The notes below the pieces were generated by a model. That model did not search any database and was not told where the DNA came from. It saw only the letters and a program-made list of their open reading frames with translations. A program made the translations under genes and the position numbers. Source: Phycisphaerae bacterium (GTDB lineage Bacteria > Planctomycetota > Phycisphaerae > UBA1845). Taken from it: a DNA stretch of 64,000 bases. This document shows positions 18,701-26,729 of this stretch, one piece after another; the first letter of the stretch is position 1; each line of letters begins with the position of its first letter. The DNA is taken from positions 42,920-106,919 of the forward strand of contig JAJDDW010000102.1 of the NCBI GenBank assembly GCA_029260115.1, written 5' to 3'.

Positions 18701-21432
18701 AAGCCGTTATCGCAATTGGCGTTGTTGACGATGTTATCGCAACTGTTGGTCGCCTCGTTGCATGAGTCGTCAGTGCATCCCACGCCATCGTTGCAATTTA
18801 CCACCGAGCCAGATAGGCAATCTAGAGTAGCGTCGCAGGTTTCTGCGCCGTTACAGAAAATGCCGTCATCGCAGGCAAGATCATTCGTTGTATTATCGCA
18901 TGAGTCCGTCGTTTCGTTGCAAGAATCCATCGTGCAACCCACGCCATCATTACAATTTACAGCCGTACCTGTTTGGCAGTCGAGTGCGGCATCACATGTT
19001 TCGATTCCGTCACAGAACAACCCATTGTCGCAATTCGCACTGTTGATAATGTTGTCACAGCTCGTTGTCGCTTCGTTGCAGGAATCGTCCGTGCAGCCTA
19101 CGCCATCGTTGCAGCTTACAGCTGTGCCAGGTTGGCAAACGCTGGCTACACATGTTTCTGCACCATTGCAGAATACACTGTCGTCACATTGGGCATCGCT
19201 CGTGCATCCACCTACGCAAGGGTTCGAGCCTTGTGCGTCGATGTGTAAGGACCAACTGTTGAGCGTGCCGGAGTCGGCTGACACGCTGTCAAATACCGTG
19301 ATCGTCCATATGCCAGCTGCGTCCATGCCATCGAAGGCAGAGAGCGCGTTATTAGGCGTATAGTTTGGTGGCGATGTCAAGTTGGCGGCACACTGAGATT
19401 CCATCGTTCCACCAGTTCCTTCGTCGTCCAAGAGGATGCCGTTGTAGTTGTCTAAGCTACAGCCATAGGTAGATGCCGGTACGCCAGGCCGATCGACAAT
19501 AGACACTGTTGTACCCAAGTGTGAAATTGTTACGGTTACGTCACCGACCCATGTATGAGTAACGCTCACGTCGACATCAATATCGCCGATGTTAAACGTG
19601 TCTGGGACGTTGATGGTATCTGTCGCTGGGTTACCTGCGCCGCCGCCATCAGGAATCGCTGCGTTAGGGGACGCCGAATAAATCGTTGGGTTACCAGCCG
19701 TGCCACTGCCGCAAACGGTTCCATCACCAAGGTATGCCCCGCCAGCTGTTGAGCAGTTGCTCGGACTGTCTATATCGCAGCTCGTGCCTGTGCAGCAAGC
19801 ACCCTGACCTTCACAAACCCCGCCATTGCAAATCTGTCCCATGGGACATGAAATTGGCGTGTTAGAACAAGTGCCGGTGTTGCATACATCTGTCGTACAA
19901 GCATCGCCGTCATTACAATCCGAATTATTGATACACGGTGTCACAAGTGACAAAGTGTTGATTGCGTCGATGCGACCATAACCAAAAGCGCGGTCAAATC
20001 CTGCCGGGCCTAAGTCCGTGGCGCCATCGCGGAGAATTTGGCGGACCTCAGCCGGTGTGAGATTGGGATCGGCATCAAGTATCAAAGCCGCAAGCCCTGC
20101 GACCATTGGAGAGGCCATGCTGGTTCCACTTTGGCTAGCAAGCGATGAGCCACCGGCTGCGTTACTGGCAGATAGTATGACTGAACCTGGCGCAGATACG
20201 TCCAGCAAGTCGCTTTGATTGCTGAAGCAAACAATGCTGTCTGCCGCAGGACTGTTATTCGTGCAGCAACCCCAGTTGAAGTTTGCAGTTGCGTCTTCGC
20301 AGTTTGGATAGGCAACTTTGTAAGTAGCACCAACGGCGATAACGTTAGATCCGCAAGCAGGGGAACCCATCGAGTTGCTGTTACATTCGTTACCTGATGC
20401 CGCTACGACGACCACGCCAGCAGCCACAGCATTGTTTGCTGCCACAGCCCAACTATGCGTGTCACAAGTGCCAGTAAAATTTCCGGTTCCAATGCTAAGG
20501 TTAATAACATCAGCGCGTCCGCCAGAAGCGCTTTGGTCTGCACAGTGGTTGATGCCTGCGATGATGTTACTGTCAGTACCGCCGCCAGCGGAGTTTAATA
20601 CTTTTGCCCCTATTAGCGTGGCGTTTGGCGCCATACCTTGTAAGGCTTCGGTGCCGTCGCAACCTAGGTCTACCGTTAGTCCTGTACCGCCCACTGATAT
20701 ACCAGAGACATGTGAACCGTGGCCGTTGTCATCATCAGGGTTCGAATCGTTGTTATTAAAATCGAAACTAGCCGCCGCATCGATACGCGTCGAGTACATG
20801 ACATGGTCCATATCGATACCGGTATCAACGATGCAAACACGAACGCCCGTGCCATCGTATGGCAGACTGGCAGCCGTCAACTGACTTTGCAAAGCCCTCA
20901 CGAGCGGTGTGGCCTCGTCGAGTCGTATGACATTGGGATGGAATTCGTCCAATTCAACTTTGGAGACACCAGGCATGTTGCGTAAGGCATTTATTTGCGA
21001 TTCAGGTAAATCGCGAATGTTGAGCACATTGGGCATGACGGCCCCGTACTCATACTTTACTGTACCCTTCATGTTAGCGGAAAAAGTGCGAATACCTTTG
21101 CGCTGCACGGATTGCTTAGTAAGGATTGGGTCCATATACACGAGAACACTGACGCGCTTCACGCCCGCTGTGTCAACATAAGTAAGCGGATGCTTCATCA
21201 TAGGTGCAGCCATGGCATTACCTGGTGATGCGCCCGGTATACGAATGGCGTCCGGTGCCCAATCGCCACTCGATGAATCCAATTGTACTTGAATCGCACT
21301 ATTATTTAGTATCTTCCCGCCGCCAGCACTTGCTGAATTCTTGCTCGACCAAGTTGCCATTGCCGTTACGGCAGCAGCCACGATAAAATAACGAAACCAG
21401 GATCCAAACCATCGCTCACATTTTCTGTGCAT
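15751..21432 (-). CDS. Giant secreted subtilisin (S8) with P domain, Cys-rich repeats and MAM-like domain
   Basis: Secreted serine protease of 1,893 residues. Order: signal peptide (YFIVAAAVTAMATWS); I9-like propeptide (~90-165); S8 catalytic domain with Asp in VCIVDTGID (~203), His in NGHGSHVSG (~240) and Ser in GTSMASPMVAG (~437); a short Cys-rich segment; a proprotein-convertase P domain (~585-735, GDVTVTISHLGT, SFDGMD-like AGIWTITVFD); then ~700 residues of Cys-rich repeats; a MAM-like domain (~1500-1657, FPYSENFGAGLGLW to MAIDDINV); more Cys-rich units and a C-terminal beta domain ending GQTCDEVNDICVP. All catalytic residues are present. No C-terminal sorting helix. Single-gene unit with its own terminator. 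Confidence 0.93.
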   Translation of the reverse strand: MHRKCERWFGSWFRYFIVAAAVTAMATWSSKNSASAGGGKILNNSAIQVQLDSSSGDWAPDAIRIPGASPGNAMAAPMMKHPLTYVDTAGVKRVSVLVYMDPILTKQSVQRKGIRTFSANMKGTVKYEYGAVMPNVLNIRDLPESQINALRNMPGVSKVELDEFHPNVIRLDEATPLVRALQSQLTAASLPYDGTGVRVCIVDTGIDMDHVMYSTRIDAAASFDFNNNDSNPDDDNGHGSHVSGISVGGTGLTVDLGCDGTEALQGMAPNATLIGAKVLNSAGGGTDSNIIAGINHCADQSASGGRADVINLSIGTGNFTGTCDTHSWAVAANNAVAAGVVVVAASGNECNSNSMGSPACGSNVIAVGATYKVAYPNCEDATANFNWGCCTNNSPAADSIVCFSNQSDLLDVSAPGSVILSASNAAGGSSLASQSGTSMASPMVAGLAALILDADPNLTPAEVRQILRDGATDLGPAGFDRAFGYGRIDAINTLSLVTPCINNSDCNDGDACTTDVCNTGTCSNTPISCPMGQICNGGVCEGQGACCTGTSCDIDSPSNCSTAGGAYLGDGTVCGSGTAGNPTIYSASPNAAIPDGGGAGNPATDTINVPDTFNIGDIDVDVSVTHTWVGDVTVTISHLGTTVSIVDRPGVPASTYGCSLDNYNGILLDDEGTGGTMESQCAANLTSPPNYTPNNALSAFDGMDAAGIWTITVFDSVSADSGTLNSWSLHIDAQGSNPCVGGCTSDAQCDDSVFCNGAETCVASVCQPGTAVSCNDGVGCTDDSCNEATTSCDNIINSANCDNGLFCDGIETCDAALDCQTGTAVNCNDGVGCTMDSCNETTDSCDNTTNDLACDDGIFCNGAETCDATLDCLSGSVVNCNDGVGCTDDSCNEATNSCDNIVNNANCDNGLFCDGAETCDAAFDCQAGAAVNCNDGVGCTDDSCNEATNSCDNVANNANCDNGLFCDGDETCNAVSDCQAGSNPCFGQACDEGTNTCVACVIDADCDDGLFCNGTEACVANTCTGGTAVDCNDGVGCTTDSCNEGTSSCDNVTNDAACNNGLFCDGDETCDAILDCQAGVSVDCNDGVGCTTDTCNEATDSCDSVANNAACDNGLFCDGVETCDAALDCQVGISIDCNDGVGCTDDACNEATNSCDNTVNNANCDNGIFCDGSETCDAINDCQVGAAVNCNDGVGCTTDSCNEGVSSCDNIASNAACDDGLFCNGTETCDAALDCQAGTSVNCNDGVGCTTDSCNEATNSCDNITSNAACDDGVFCNGSETCDAVLDCQTGGDPCPGQVCDEGTTSCVACNIDSDCDDGLFCNGSETCVANACVAGSAVDCNDGVGCTSDACNETTNSCDNIASDVACSDGLFCNGVETCDALLDCQAGTAVNCNDGIGCTADSCNEATNNCDNVGSNAACDDGLFCNGSETCDAALDCQAGTSPCTGGQTCDEGSQTCTTTGCITNADCDDGNACTVDTCTGNVCSNDCASAVSAFPYSENFGAGLGLWTNTAGDVFDWTRRSGTTPSSNTGPSGDHTGGGFYMYTETSSPRAAGDTAIFEGPCMDLSGASSSTMTFWYNMNGASMGTLDAEVSSDCVTWTNAFTLSGNQGNTWFQASIDLTPYVGAASVKVRFRGTRGSSWQGDMAIDDINVTMVAAANCTLDAQCDDGNECTDDACVANVCHNTNNSLACNDGLFCNGADVCQGGTCTPESSPGVANGTFDSSASWTSLLGGGAISFPGNLNVVGANAGAASFTMASQSGVTVTGGNLEFDLLSYSSGDTGGWDYPVFHLNGTYYGLNSNGTLGAATTGGNGNGGTVDNAGQVAASIHYIVNIDTIAGNAGPHTIGFGVHTADGGFGAGTAVFDTVLPAGGAIDPCPGQTCDEVNDICVP
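17098..19196 (-). repeat. Coding array of ~48-residue Cys-rich repeats inside the subtilisin
   Basis: Eleven units each contain CNDG[VI]GCT.D[ST]CNE..[DNS].CD, alternating with C[DN][DN]G.FC[DN]G.ETC, with a period near 144 bp. The pattern resembles the Dictyostelium-type Cys-rich repeat (Dicty_CTDC). Spacers of the DEGT..CVAC..D.DC type split the array into blocks of 4, 5 and 2 units. Because the period is a multiple of three, long spurious reading frames appear on the opposite strand. Confidence 0.9.
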
Positions 21433-22263
21433 AACTCGTCCGTTCCTTAAAAAATAATATTACCAAAATAAAATGACGCCTCGCCGCGATAGTAGGCATG
21501 CGGTACAACGCCTCACACGCTAGCATAATTGCACCGGGGCCTACAAATACATCGCATCCAAGTTAAGAACAAGTCTAGTACGTGTGTGACGCACGCAACG
21601 TATCAAGACAATTGCGTGCTTAGCTTGCAACAAAAAATGCCATCCCTCCAAACTAGCGATACGAATAACGCGAGTCAAGATAAATTAGACGACTATTTTT
21701 TTGAAAAAAAAATGCAACGCGTGCTATTAGAAAATTTCTGTATCGTGTGAATTTATGAGCAAAGAGTCTGGCACCCCCTACATTCAAGACTTGGTTATCT
21801 CTAATTGTTGTTGTGCAATTGCAAAAGTCTTGGCGAATTGTGTCTTAATTGAGTTGGGTAATTTCGGTAATTACCTGTTGTTGAATTTCGATAGATTGCG
21901 AAAATTCGCTAATAAAACAAAGTCTGTGACGATCACTCTACTTCGTCTACATATTAATTATCGCTTGCTGGTTCTTACGGTTTGTCTCCATCGTGTAAAT
22001 CACATGACGACGCATTAGGGTTTAGCGCGAAGAGGATGTAGTTGCGAGCTTGGTCGTTAAGCTGGCGCTATCGGGACAAGGCATGAATTCGTAGACCCGC
22101 TTAAACATAAGGCGAAGCCGCTTGGCCTGCTTGCGGGTCGTGATACCAACAAGTTAGGGAAATCTCTCCTACGTTGGTGGTGACAATTTCATTAATTGCC
22201 GATGTTCGCGACGCTAGTATCGAGTTGATGTGTTGGATATGTGGCGTGCAGCGGCGGTTAAAC
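21433..22263. other. Gap without a convincing gene (830 bp)
   Basis: A+T-rich at 21430-22010 and holding the protease promoter region. Short frames at 21529-21750 and 21755-22018 lack ribosome-binding sites and any recognisable motif. The part nearest 22264 may be further decayed remains of the oxidoreductase fragment next to it, but I could not recognise any of its C-terminal sequence. Confidence 0.5.
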
Positions 22264-22676
22264 CTAACTACCAAATGTTGTCGCGGGATGTGCAGGATAG
22301 GGTTTGAGAAACGCGTGCAATTGTGACTGGTTGATGGCTGAAGGCTTTTCTACGAGTGCTTGTTTGCCTGCAACATATGCGCGGCAGACGAGGCTCTTGG
22401 TGTGAGATGGCATGTAGCGATACATGCCGTATTGATCGTTTCGCTGCTGAAGTATTTGTTCGGCGTCAGCGGTCGCAGTGGCTACGGCGACGCTACGATT
22501 CGCACGGGAAGCTGAGACGCCTCCGCCGCTGGCGATGGTATCAAGATGTTCACCGGCGGTTTTGATAGCAGGTAACAATACCAGTTTTGTAAACTGGCTG
22601 TGCCGACGGAAGTCGTTCTCGGTTGAGTCGAGTAGGCCATTCGCATAGGATGGCCGCTTACGGTTCGGTAATGAGG
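22264..22676 (-). pseudogene. Fragment of a bi-domain Gfo/Idh/MocA oxidoreductase
   Basis: An open stretch without an ATG whose translation matches part of the Gfo/Idh/MocA half of bi-domain oxidoreductases found in polysaccharide clusters: FTKLVLLPAIKTAGE (family: NFTK.VLLPALKKAG), TIASGGGVSASRA (family: SSGGVSG.HA), and YVAGKQALVEKPSAINQSQL (family: ALEAGKHVFVEKPLALN). Recognisable homology runs from about 22596 to 22300; the NAD-binding start is degraded and the catalytic C-terminal half is missing. It lies between the protease and the flippase gene, so it is probably a relic of a once larger polysaccharide locus. Confidence 0.72.
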
Positions 22677-22711
22677 AAATGTCGGTTTAGATAATAGGTA
22701 ACGACACCACA

Positions 22712-24019
22712 ATGTCTCGCATACTCAAAATGGGACGATATGTCAGTTGGACGGTCATTGACCAGTTCATCAGCCTGGGCGTTCCGCGACTCATTCTTTT
22801 TCCCATACTCGCCAAGATCATCGGCGTTGACATCTTTGGCTCCTTCGTCCTCGCGCTAGGTACGATTCTCATGATCGGCCTCGCGCCCAGCAACGGTCTT
22901 ATCGGCTACATTATCCGCGATCTCGTCAAGCAACCCGAGCAAGAGCAGGCGCTGCTCGTTCGGACTACAATGGTGCTAAGTTTTGTCACCATGATCCCTA
23001 TTGCGCTGGCTTACATCATCGGTTCGCGCCTGATTGCCAGCACATTTGGTGGCGATACAGTTGTAGCCCGTCTCCTCCCGATTCTAGGTCTTTTTTTGTT
23101 ACTCACCAACGTTGTGGAAACTTCGCTCGCTGCCTATCGCGTACGCAGGCAGTTCGCGCGTATGGCGCTTATTCATGGCGTGCAGTCTACGCTACTTTTT
23201 CTAGCGATCCCACTGTATTACGCTATGGGCATGTCCGGGATTGCGATGGCCTATTTTCTCGCAGCGGCACTCACACTTTGTGTCGTCGCGTGGTTTGAAC
23301 GAGACGTGCTACTCTGTCGACCGTTCTATTGTACAAAGTTCGCACGAGAGGCTATGCGGGTGTGGCCCGCGCTCTCGATTGCCGCCGCGATTACACTTTC
23401 GGCTGGGTATCTTGATCGCATTTTTCTCGGTCACTGGTGGCCACCCAATGATCCCGGGACAAAAGCTGTCGTTACAACCTACTTCGCGGCTGCTTCGATG
23501 GCCGCGCTGGTTGCCATTCCGGGAACGCTACTGGCGAATTTGGTCCTGAGTTTACTAGGCCGCGTTCAACAGTCCGATCATCTCGATCGGCGGTTTTACG
23601 TACTCTACCTCGTCGGTGTCTGGGTGTCGGCGGTGGCGGTTTTCGGTATTGGTTGGTTGATCGGACCAACCCTTGTTCTTTTTTTCTATCCCGACGTCGC
23701 CCAAGATGCGGTATTGTTGTGGTCTCTTGTGATGCTGGGTTTTGCGATTTTCAACATTGGTACGCTCTGCCGGCCGTTCGCCTCGAAATTTCTCTCGCCA
23801 GCGGTTCTCCCGGTGGTGTCGATGATCAGTTTCGTCGCACGCGTGACGCCGCTGTTTCTACTAATTCCCACGCGCGGCGCGATGGGCGCCGCTCAGGGGC
23901 TGGTCATCGGATCGACCGTGACGTCGTCGCTGTGGATGGGGCTATATGTGAAGAATTTCATTATTTCGCGAAGAGTGTCAGCGCTACCTAGCGGCGATGA
24001 TGTTGCAGGGATGCCGTAA
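22712..24019 (+). CDS. Polysaccharide flippase (Wzx/MOP-type membrane protein)
   Basis: An integral membrane protein of 435 residues with about 12 hydrophobic segments (for example LILFPILAKIIGVDIFGSF, LLPILGLFLLLTNVVE, FYVLYLVGVWVSAVAVFGIG). The N-terminal pattern (SRILKMGRYVSWTVIDQFIS) and spacing match O-antigen/teichoic-acid flippases of the MOP superfamily, which move lipid-linked oligosaccharides across the inner membrane. It is convergent with the glycosyltransferase gene whose stop is 12 bp away. Together with the Wzy-like polymerase at 25252 it would complete a Wzx/Wzy export route. Substrate unknown. Confidence 0.82.
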   Translation: MSRILKMGRYVSWTVIDQFISLGVPRLILFPILAKIIGVDIFGSFVLALGTILMIGLAPSNGLIGYIIRDLVKQPEQEQALLVRTTMVLSFVTMIPIALAYIIGSRLIASTFGGDTVVARLLPILGLFLLLTNVVETSLAAYRVRRQFARMALIHGVQSTLLFLAIPLYYAMGMSGIAMAYFLAAALTLCVVAWFERDVLLCRPFYCTKFAREAMRVWPALSIAAAITLSAGYLDRIFLGHWWPPNDPGTKAVVTTYFAAASMAALVAIPGTLLANLVLSLLGRVQQSDHLDRRFYVLYLVGVWVSAVAVFGIGWLIGPTLVLFFYPDVAQDAVLLWSLVMLGFAIFNIGTLCRPFASKFLSPAVLPVVSMISFVARVTPLFLLIPTRGAMGAAQGLVIGSTVTSSLWMGLYVKNFIISRRVSALPSGDDVAGMP

Positions 24020-24030
24020 TCACTGCGTAG

Positions 24031-25203
24031 TCATTTTGCATGATGTCGTTGTTCGCATTTTTTCGCAATGCGTTCGTACAGCGACACAAGGAGTTTTCCT
24101 TCTTCCTCCCAGTTGTAACGACGAAAGACCGCCGCTCGTCCTTTTTCTCCAAGCGTCCTACGAAGGTCGGCGTCCGCGATCAACTGGTCTAGCGCATCAG
24201 CAATCTGCTGCGGGTCGGATGGGTCAAGCAATATGCCACATTGTGCTTCTCGAATGATCGGTGCAACCTCGACAGCAAACTCTGGAACGATCACGGGTAA
24301 TCGCGCTTTCATGTAATCGAACATCTTATGGGGCATGGCAAAAACATGATTCTGAATCCCGGGTTGAAAAAGCACCAGTCCGATGTCTGACTGCTCCAAC
24401 TCGCGATACATATCATCAAACGGTAACCATTCGATGACCTCGATCCGATCGCGAATATCCGGTGATTGGATGGCCCGTTGAAATTCCTCTTTCGAGCTGT
24501 CTGTGCAGGTGCCAATAATTTTGACGCGTAGATTAAGCGACTTGGAGAGACGCATCGCCTCGATTAGCTCAGGCCATCCGCGTTCTCGATGAAATACACC
24601 CACATGCACCGCCGTTACGAATTCAGTTGGTTTTCTCACCGGTGGAGGGTCATCGATCTTGGCACCTTCGAGCGTTGCACAGTTGAGCACTGTAATAGCT
24701 CGGTCTTGCGAGTTAGGAAAATCTGGTGCTACCGTTTCTTTGGCAAAAACAAAATAATCGGTCAATGGGGTCAGCATACGAAACGCAAGTCGCATGAACC
24801 ACTCAGTCACCCCGATGCAAAATCTTGGACCGTGCTGACGAGCGAATGTACTGGGATAATGCTCATGGACGTCGAAAACTACGACACGCCCGCGTATCAG
24901 TTTTAGGGCAATCCCCACAACCCATGAATCCACCTCGTTGCAATGGTAGACGTGGGCGTCCACACGCTTGGCGCGACGATACAGGTTCAACATGGAAAGC
25001 AACCTGGCTACGATCGTTTTTCCAGACTGATACACTTCCAGTGTAACGCCGTCTACGACCCGACTTTCTTCTTCACCCGGCGCGAGGTGTACGACGTCAT
25101 ATCCGGCTGCCGCTAGCGTACGTGCTTCTTTTTGAAATACGCGCTTATCCGTCGGTGGGTGCATGGATGATAAAAAACAGAGCCGCATGGAATGGTTGGT
25201 CAT
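24031..25203 (-). CDS. Glycosyltransferase family 4-like
   Basis: About 390 residues with the GT-B fold pattern. The N-terminus has LCFLSSMHPPTDKRVFQKEARTL, typical of GT4 enzymes acting on polysaccharides; the C-terminal nucleotide-sugar domain has HVGVFHRERGWPELIEAM and the region PHKMFDYMKARLPVIVPEF, in which the first Glu of the usual E-x7-E motif is not obvious. It transfers a sugar to a growing lipid-linked chain (family knowledge); donor and linkage unknown. ATG 25203 chosen over a TTG at 25212; ATG 25188 is also possible. First of three downstream-reading genes in order polymerase, transferase on the minus strand, probably one operon. Confidence 0.88.
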   Translation of the reverse strand: MTNHSMRLCFLSSMHPPTDKRVFQKEARTLAAAGYDVVHLAPGEEESRVVDGVTLEVYQSGKTIVARLLSMLNLYRRAKRVDAHVYHCNEVDSWVVGIALKLIRGRVVVFDVHEHYPSTFARQHGPRFCIGVTEWFMRLAFRMLTPLTDYFVFAKETVAPDFPNSQDRAITVLNCATLEGAKIDDPPPVRKPTEFVTAVHVGVFHRERGWPELIEAMRLSKSLNLRVKIIGTCTDSSKEEFQRAIQSPDIRDRIEVIEWLPFDDMYRELEQSDIGLVLFQPGIQNHVFAMPHKMFDYMKARLPVIVPEFAVEVAPIIREAQCGILLDPSDPQQIADALDQLIADADLRRTLGEKGRAAVFRRYNWEEEGKLLVSLYERIAKKCEQRHHAK

Positions 25204-25251
25204 CGATTTCAAGTTGAGACATTAAGCTCCAAGAGTATATTGGCGTAGGCG

Positions 25252-26685
25252 TTAATAGACGCTTTGTCTAGGTACAAGTCTGCCGAGTTTACCATGTCGC
25301 CTACTTATAGAGGCGGGTTGATGCGATGCATGTGTTGCCATACTAATCTGGGTAGGTGAGAGCATGTACCGAATCACGTATGACAAAATCCACATAAACG
25401 CCAACGCCATCAGTGGATTCGTAAACCCACCGCGTACAAGGTGGAACATCCATACACCCGAACCAGCCAGAAAAACCATGTCTCCGAAATGACGATACCG
25501 TTCATGACCAAAAAATAAGCCGAAGACCAGCATCCCCAGTATGCCACCTGTTCCGAAATTGATGTAAAGGTCGCCTACAATTCCGGCTGGTATTGTCGTT
25601 CCACTGTCACCCAACGCGGGATCGAGAGCACGCGCGAAAGTTCTTTGCGTGTTCTCCGGCTTGCCGGGCCACACGAACCGTGGAATTGGCACGAATAATA
25701 ACCGATAGTAAGATCGACCCAACAGGAATCGTTCGCTATCCGGGAAATGCACCATAGCCAATCGAAGAAACACAGCATATCCCATGTCACCACCTTCAAA
25801 TGTATTACCGACGATATACTCGACCCGATTCTCGTCAATTACAAAATCACCGAGCGAATGCGACATCCTGACGTATCGTAACGTCACGCCGGTCAGTGCA
25901 AGGAGTGGAAGTACCACAAGTACCGCCCCTCGAAAAAGCGGACTCACCCGCGCCGGTTTCGATTGGTTACTGATCCTAACCCTCGAATGTCTGAGAACCT
26001 GCGAAACAACCCATGCAATCATGCTCGCCACCAGTAACGTACGTGTACGATAGACGAAAAAATGGGTGACATGCAGTGCCAGCAGCGGTAATATGTACAT
26101 GAACTGACTGGAAAACCCTCGAAGTCCGACCAGAAAAACAGCAAGGGGCAACACAAAGAAACCATACTTCGCGGCCAAGTAGATGCTCACCTGTGGTCCA
26201 CCGCCGATAGAGCGGAACGTTTTCTCAATTGTGAATGGATCAACGCCAAGCGCGTATAGTGCAACAACGACACCCACCGAGACGGTTCCACAAAACAACA
26301 CAAGCAACAACTTGCATCTCTCAAGTCGTCCCACATCGATATATATATGATGAAACGAACGAGCGCTGGCCTGAGTAAATCGTAGTCTCAACGCGGCGAT
26401 AAGAAACAGATCGATCCCAACTGCGATCAGGACGTTACTGCGGTATAGAATGGCATCAGTCGTAAATGACTCAAGGGGAACCCAGTCAAGCATGACTGCG
26501 ATCGGATTAGAAAAGTACATACCCACATAGGCAATCGTAAACAGTGAGGTGAGAGGCTGAGTGTATAATCGCCGCCACGCAATCCAAAGTAACACGACGA
26601 CGTGTATGCAAAGCATCGGTACGTGGAAAAACGGCGTTGAGGCAACCAGCCCGATCAGCCCGAAAAACAGTAATGCAAATTCCAT
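25252..26685 (-). CDS. O-antigen/oligosaccharide polymerase-like membrane protein (Wzy type)
   Basis: A 477-residue protein with 10 or more hydrophobic segments and a large loop late in the protein (around NTFEGGDMGYAVFLRLAMVHFPDSERFLLG and the following RFVWPGKPENTQRTFARALDPALGDSGTT, in separate parts), as in oligosaccharide repeat-unit polymerases. Wzy proteins are weakly conserved, so the call rests on topology, the conserved-looking loop and the neighbours (flippase, glycosyltransferase). Ends in a basic cytoplasmic tail. It precedes the glycosyltransferase by about 50 bp on the same strand. Confidence 0.78.
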   Translation of the reverse strand: MEFALLFFGLIGLVASTPFFHVPMLCIHVVVLLWIAWRRLYTQPLTSLFTIAYVGMYFSNPIAVMLDWVPLESFTTDAILYRSNVLIAVGIDLFLIAALRLRFTQASARSFHHIYIDVGRLERCKLLLVLFCGTVSVGVVVALYALGVDPFTIEKTFRSIGGGPQVSIYLAAKYGFFVLPLAVFLVGLRGFSSQFMYILPLLALHVTHFFVYRTRTLLVASMIAWVVSQVLRHSRVRISNQSKPARVSPLFRGAVLVVLPLLALTGVTLRYVRMSHSLGDFVIDENRVEYIVGNTFEGGDMGYAVFLRLAMVHFPDSERFLLGRSYYRLLFVPIPRFVWPGKPENTQRTFARALDPALGDSGTTIPAGIVGDLYINFGTGGILGMLVFGLFFGHERYRHFGDMVFLAGSGVWMFHLVRGGFTNPLMALAFMWILSYVIRYMLSPTQISMATHASHQPASISRRHGKLGRLVPRQSVY

Positions 26686-26729
26686 CGTTAATACCAGTGC
26701 CAGCGGTCACCCTTACCTAATATAAGACG

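Noticed and set aside
17098..19196. Possible CRISPR-like periodic array
   Set aside because: The period is about 144 bp with no short conserved repeat and unique spacers of equal size; the units translate into a coherent Cys-rich protein repeat.
16124..19363. Several long plus-strand frames over the subtilisin gene (up to 215 codons)
   Set aside because: They are repeat-driven shadows: the 144-bp period of the Cys-rich array is a multiple of three, so the opposite strand stays open. They lack ribosome-binding sites and show only repeated low-complexity sequence.
21529..22018. Two plus-strand frames of 73 and 87 codons after the protease start
   Set aside because: No ribosome-binding site, no motif, A+T-rich background.
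22482..22712. Minus-strand frame of 76 codons overlapping the oxidoreductase fragment
   Set aside because: It is in another frame than the recognisable Gfo/Idh/MocA sequence and has no motif of its own.
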